Positions 63,627-64,000 of a stretch of DNA of 64,000 nt are shown one piece after another. The first letter of the stretch is position 1; the number at the start of each line of letters is the position of its first letter. The DNA is from Nigrospora sphaerica. Taxonomy: Eukaryota; Ascomycota; Sordariomycetes; Amphisphaeriales; Apiosporaceae. The notes under the pieces are model-generated. The model was not told the DNA's origin. It ran no database searches and saw only the letters and a list, made by a program, of their open reading frames with translations. The position numbers and the translations under genes were made by a program. Location: positions 248,001-312,000 of the forward strand of contig JAGVVL010000021.1 in the NCBI GenBank assembly GCA_018287875.1. Direction: 5' to 3'.

Positions 63627-63887
63627 AGGTGAAAGAGACCGTGGCAGTGAAGATAATACAATGTCGTGTCAAGGCGACCTCTGGAGTAGACATCCAGGGG
63701 ATAGGTTCAACACCACACTATAACGAACGCTATACCTAAGTACTGCGTGACGTAGGGTTTGTACAATCAGGGACAGAGAGCGTCTGTCTAGCTTGAACAC
63801 TGGTCGTAGGGTAACTGATGAACTGAGGTGCTTGACTGGGTAACTGGTCTGAATCTTCACAATAGGTCGTTAGGAGGTTACTCCCAT

Positions 63888-64000
63888 CTTCTTCTTCTTC
63901 TTCTTCTTCTTCTTTGTATTTATCGCCGTGTTGGGACAATGTCCCGCCTCCCAGGGGGCATCTGGCGTGCGAGAGTCTATCTACATATCTAGATATCCCG
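63888..64000 (-). mobile_element. 3' end of a LINE (same family as 29.3-32.4 kb) with an AAG tail
   Basis: On the minus strand the window edge reads a 3' UTR with ATGTAGATAGACTCTCGCAC, GGGAGGCGGGACATTGTCCC and CGGCGATAAATAC, followed by (AAG)9 (CTT repeat at 63888-63914). It matches 32270-32345. The body of the element lies beyond the window. Confidence 0.82.

Overview
The window looks like nuclear DNA of a filamentous ascomycete, probably a Sordariomycete. Genes have short GT-AG introns (about 40-130 nt) with CTAAC/CTAAT-like branch sites and no operon structure. The encoded families are typically fungal: an asco-laccase, a Fung_rhodopsin-type membrane protein, a GH64 glucanase, a BAH-PHD reader, a HET-domain relic, fungal Fot/pogo transposons and Tad/jockey-type LINEs. 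The species cannot be named from the sequence alone. All gene models were spliced by eye.

Layout. 1-2.6 kb holds three different degenerate tandem arrays. 2.6-12 kb is old repeat DNA: a diverged dispersed repeat (4.3-7.2 kb) is split by a pogo-type transposon and recurs uninterrupted at 9.7-10.65 kb. A 190-bp solo LTR and one small four-exon gene (8.5-9.1 kb) also lie here. 12.4-19.5 kb has a HET-domain relic, a rhodopsin-like membrane protein, an APH-like kinase and a BAH-PHD chromatin reader. 21-26 kb is GC-rich and carries a laccase and a small secreted protein, transcribed divergently. 26.8-34 kb is a transposon graveyard: two 5'-truncated LINEs head to head, a LINE 3' scrap, and a pogo transposase relic split by a 288-bp solo LTR. 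35-42 kb holds lineage-specific genes of unknown function, one with a decayed tandem copy, plus a small membrane protein. 42-44.2 kb is a pogo element with a full-length transposase whose C-terminus was replaced by a solo LTR. 44-50 kb is bracketed by a diverged inverted repeat and contains small coiled-coil genes and decayed fragments. 50-56 kb has a pseudokinase, a bZIP-like protein, a tiny acidic/coiled-coil protein and a GH64 glucanase. 56.5-58.4 kb is a third pogo element of another lineage. 59.3-63.6 kb is a divergent acyltransferase/P450 pair, possibly the edge of a secondary-metabolite cluster. The window ends in the tail of another LINE.

How it fits together. This is a mosaic of ordinary genes (laccase, GH64, APH-like kinase, BAH-PHD, P450/acyltransferase) and repeat-dominated accessory DNA. 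Decay is partly RIP-like (nonsense changes of C-to-T/G-to-A type in the plus-strand LINE) and partly by single-base deletions in transposases. At least one LTR family moved recently: its two copies differ at about one position in 190 and keep perfect 5-bp target duplications. The most unusual content is the set of small, multi-intron, coiled-coil genes with tiny exons among the repeats, the transposase rewritten by an LTR, and a LINE family that ends in a different microsatellite at each insertion.
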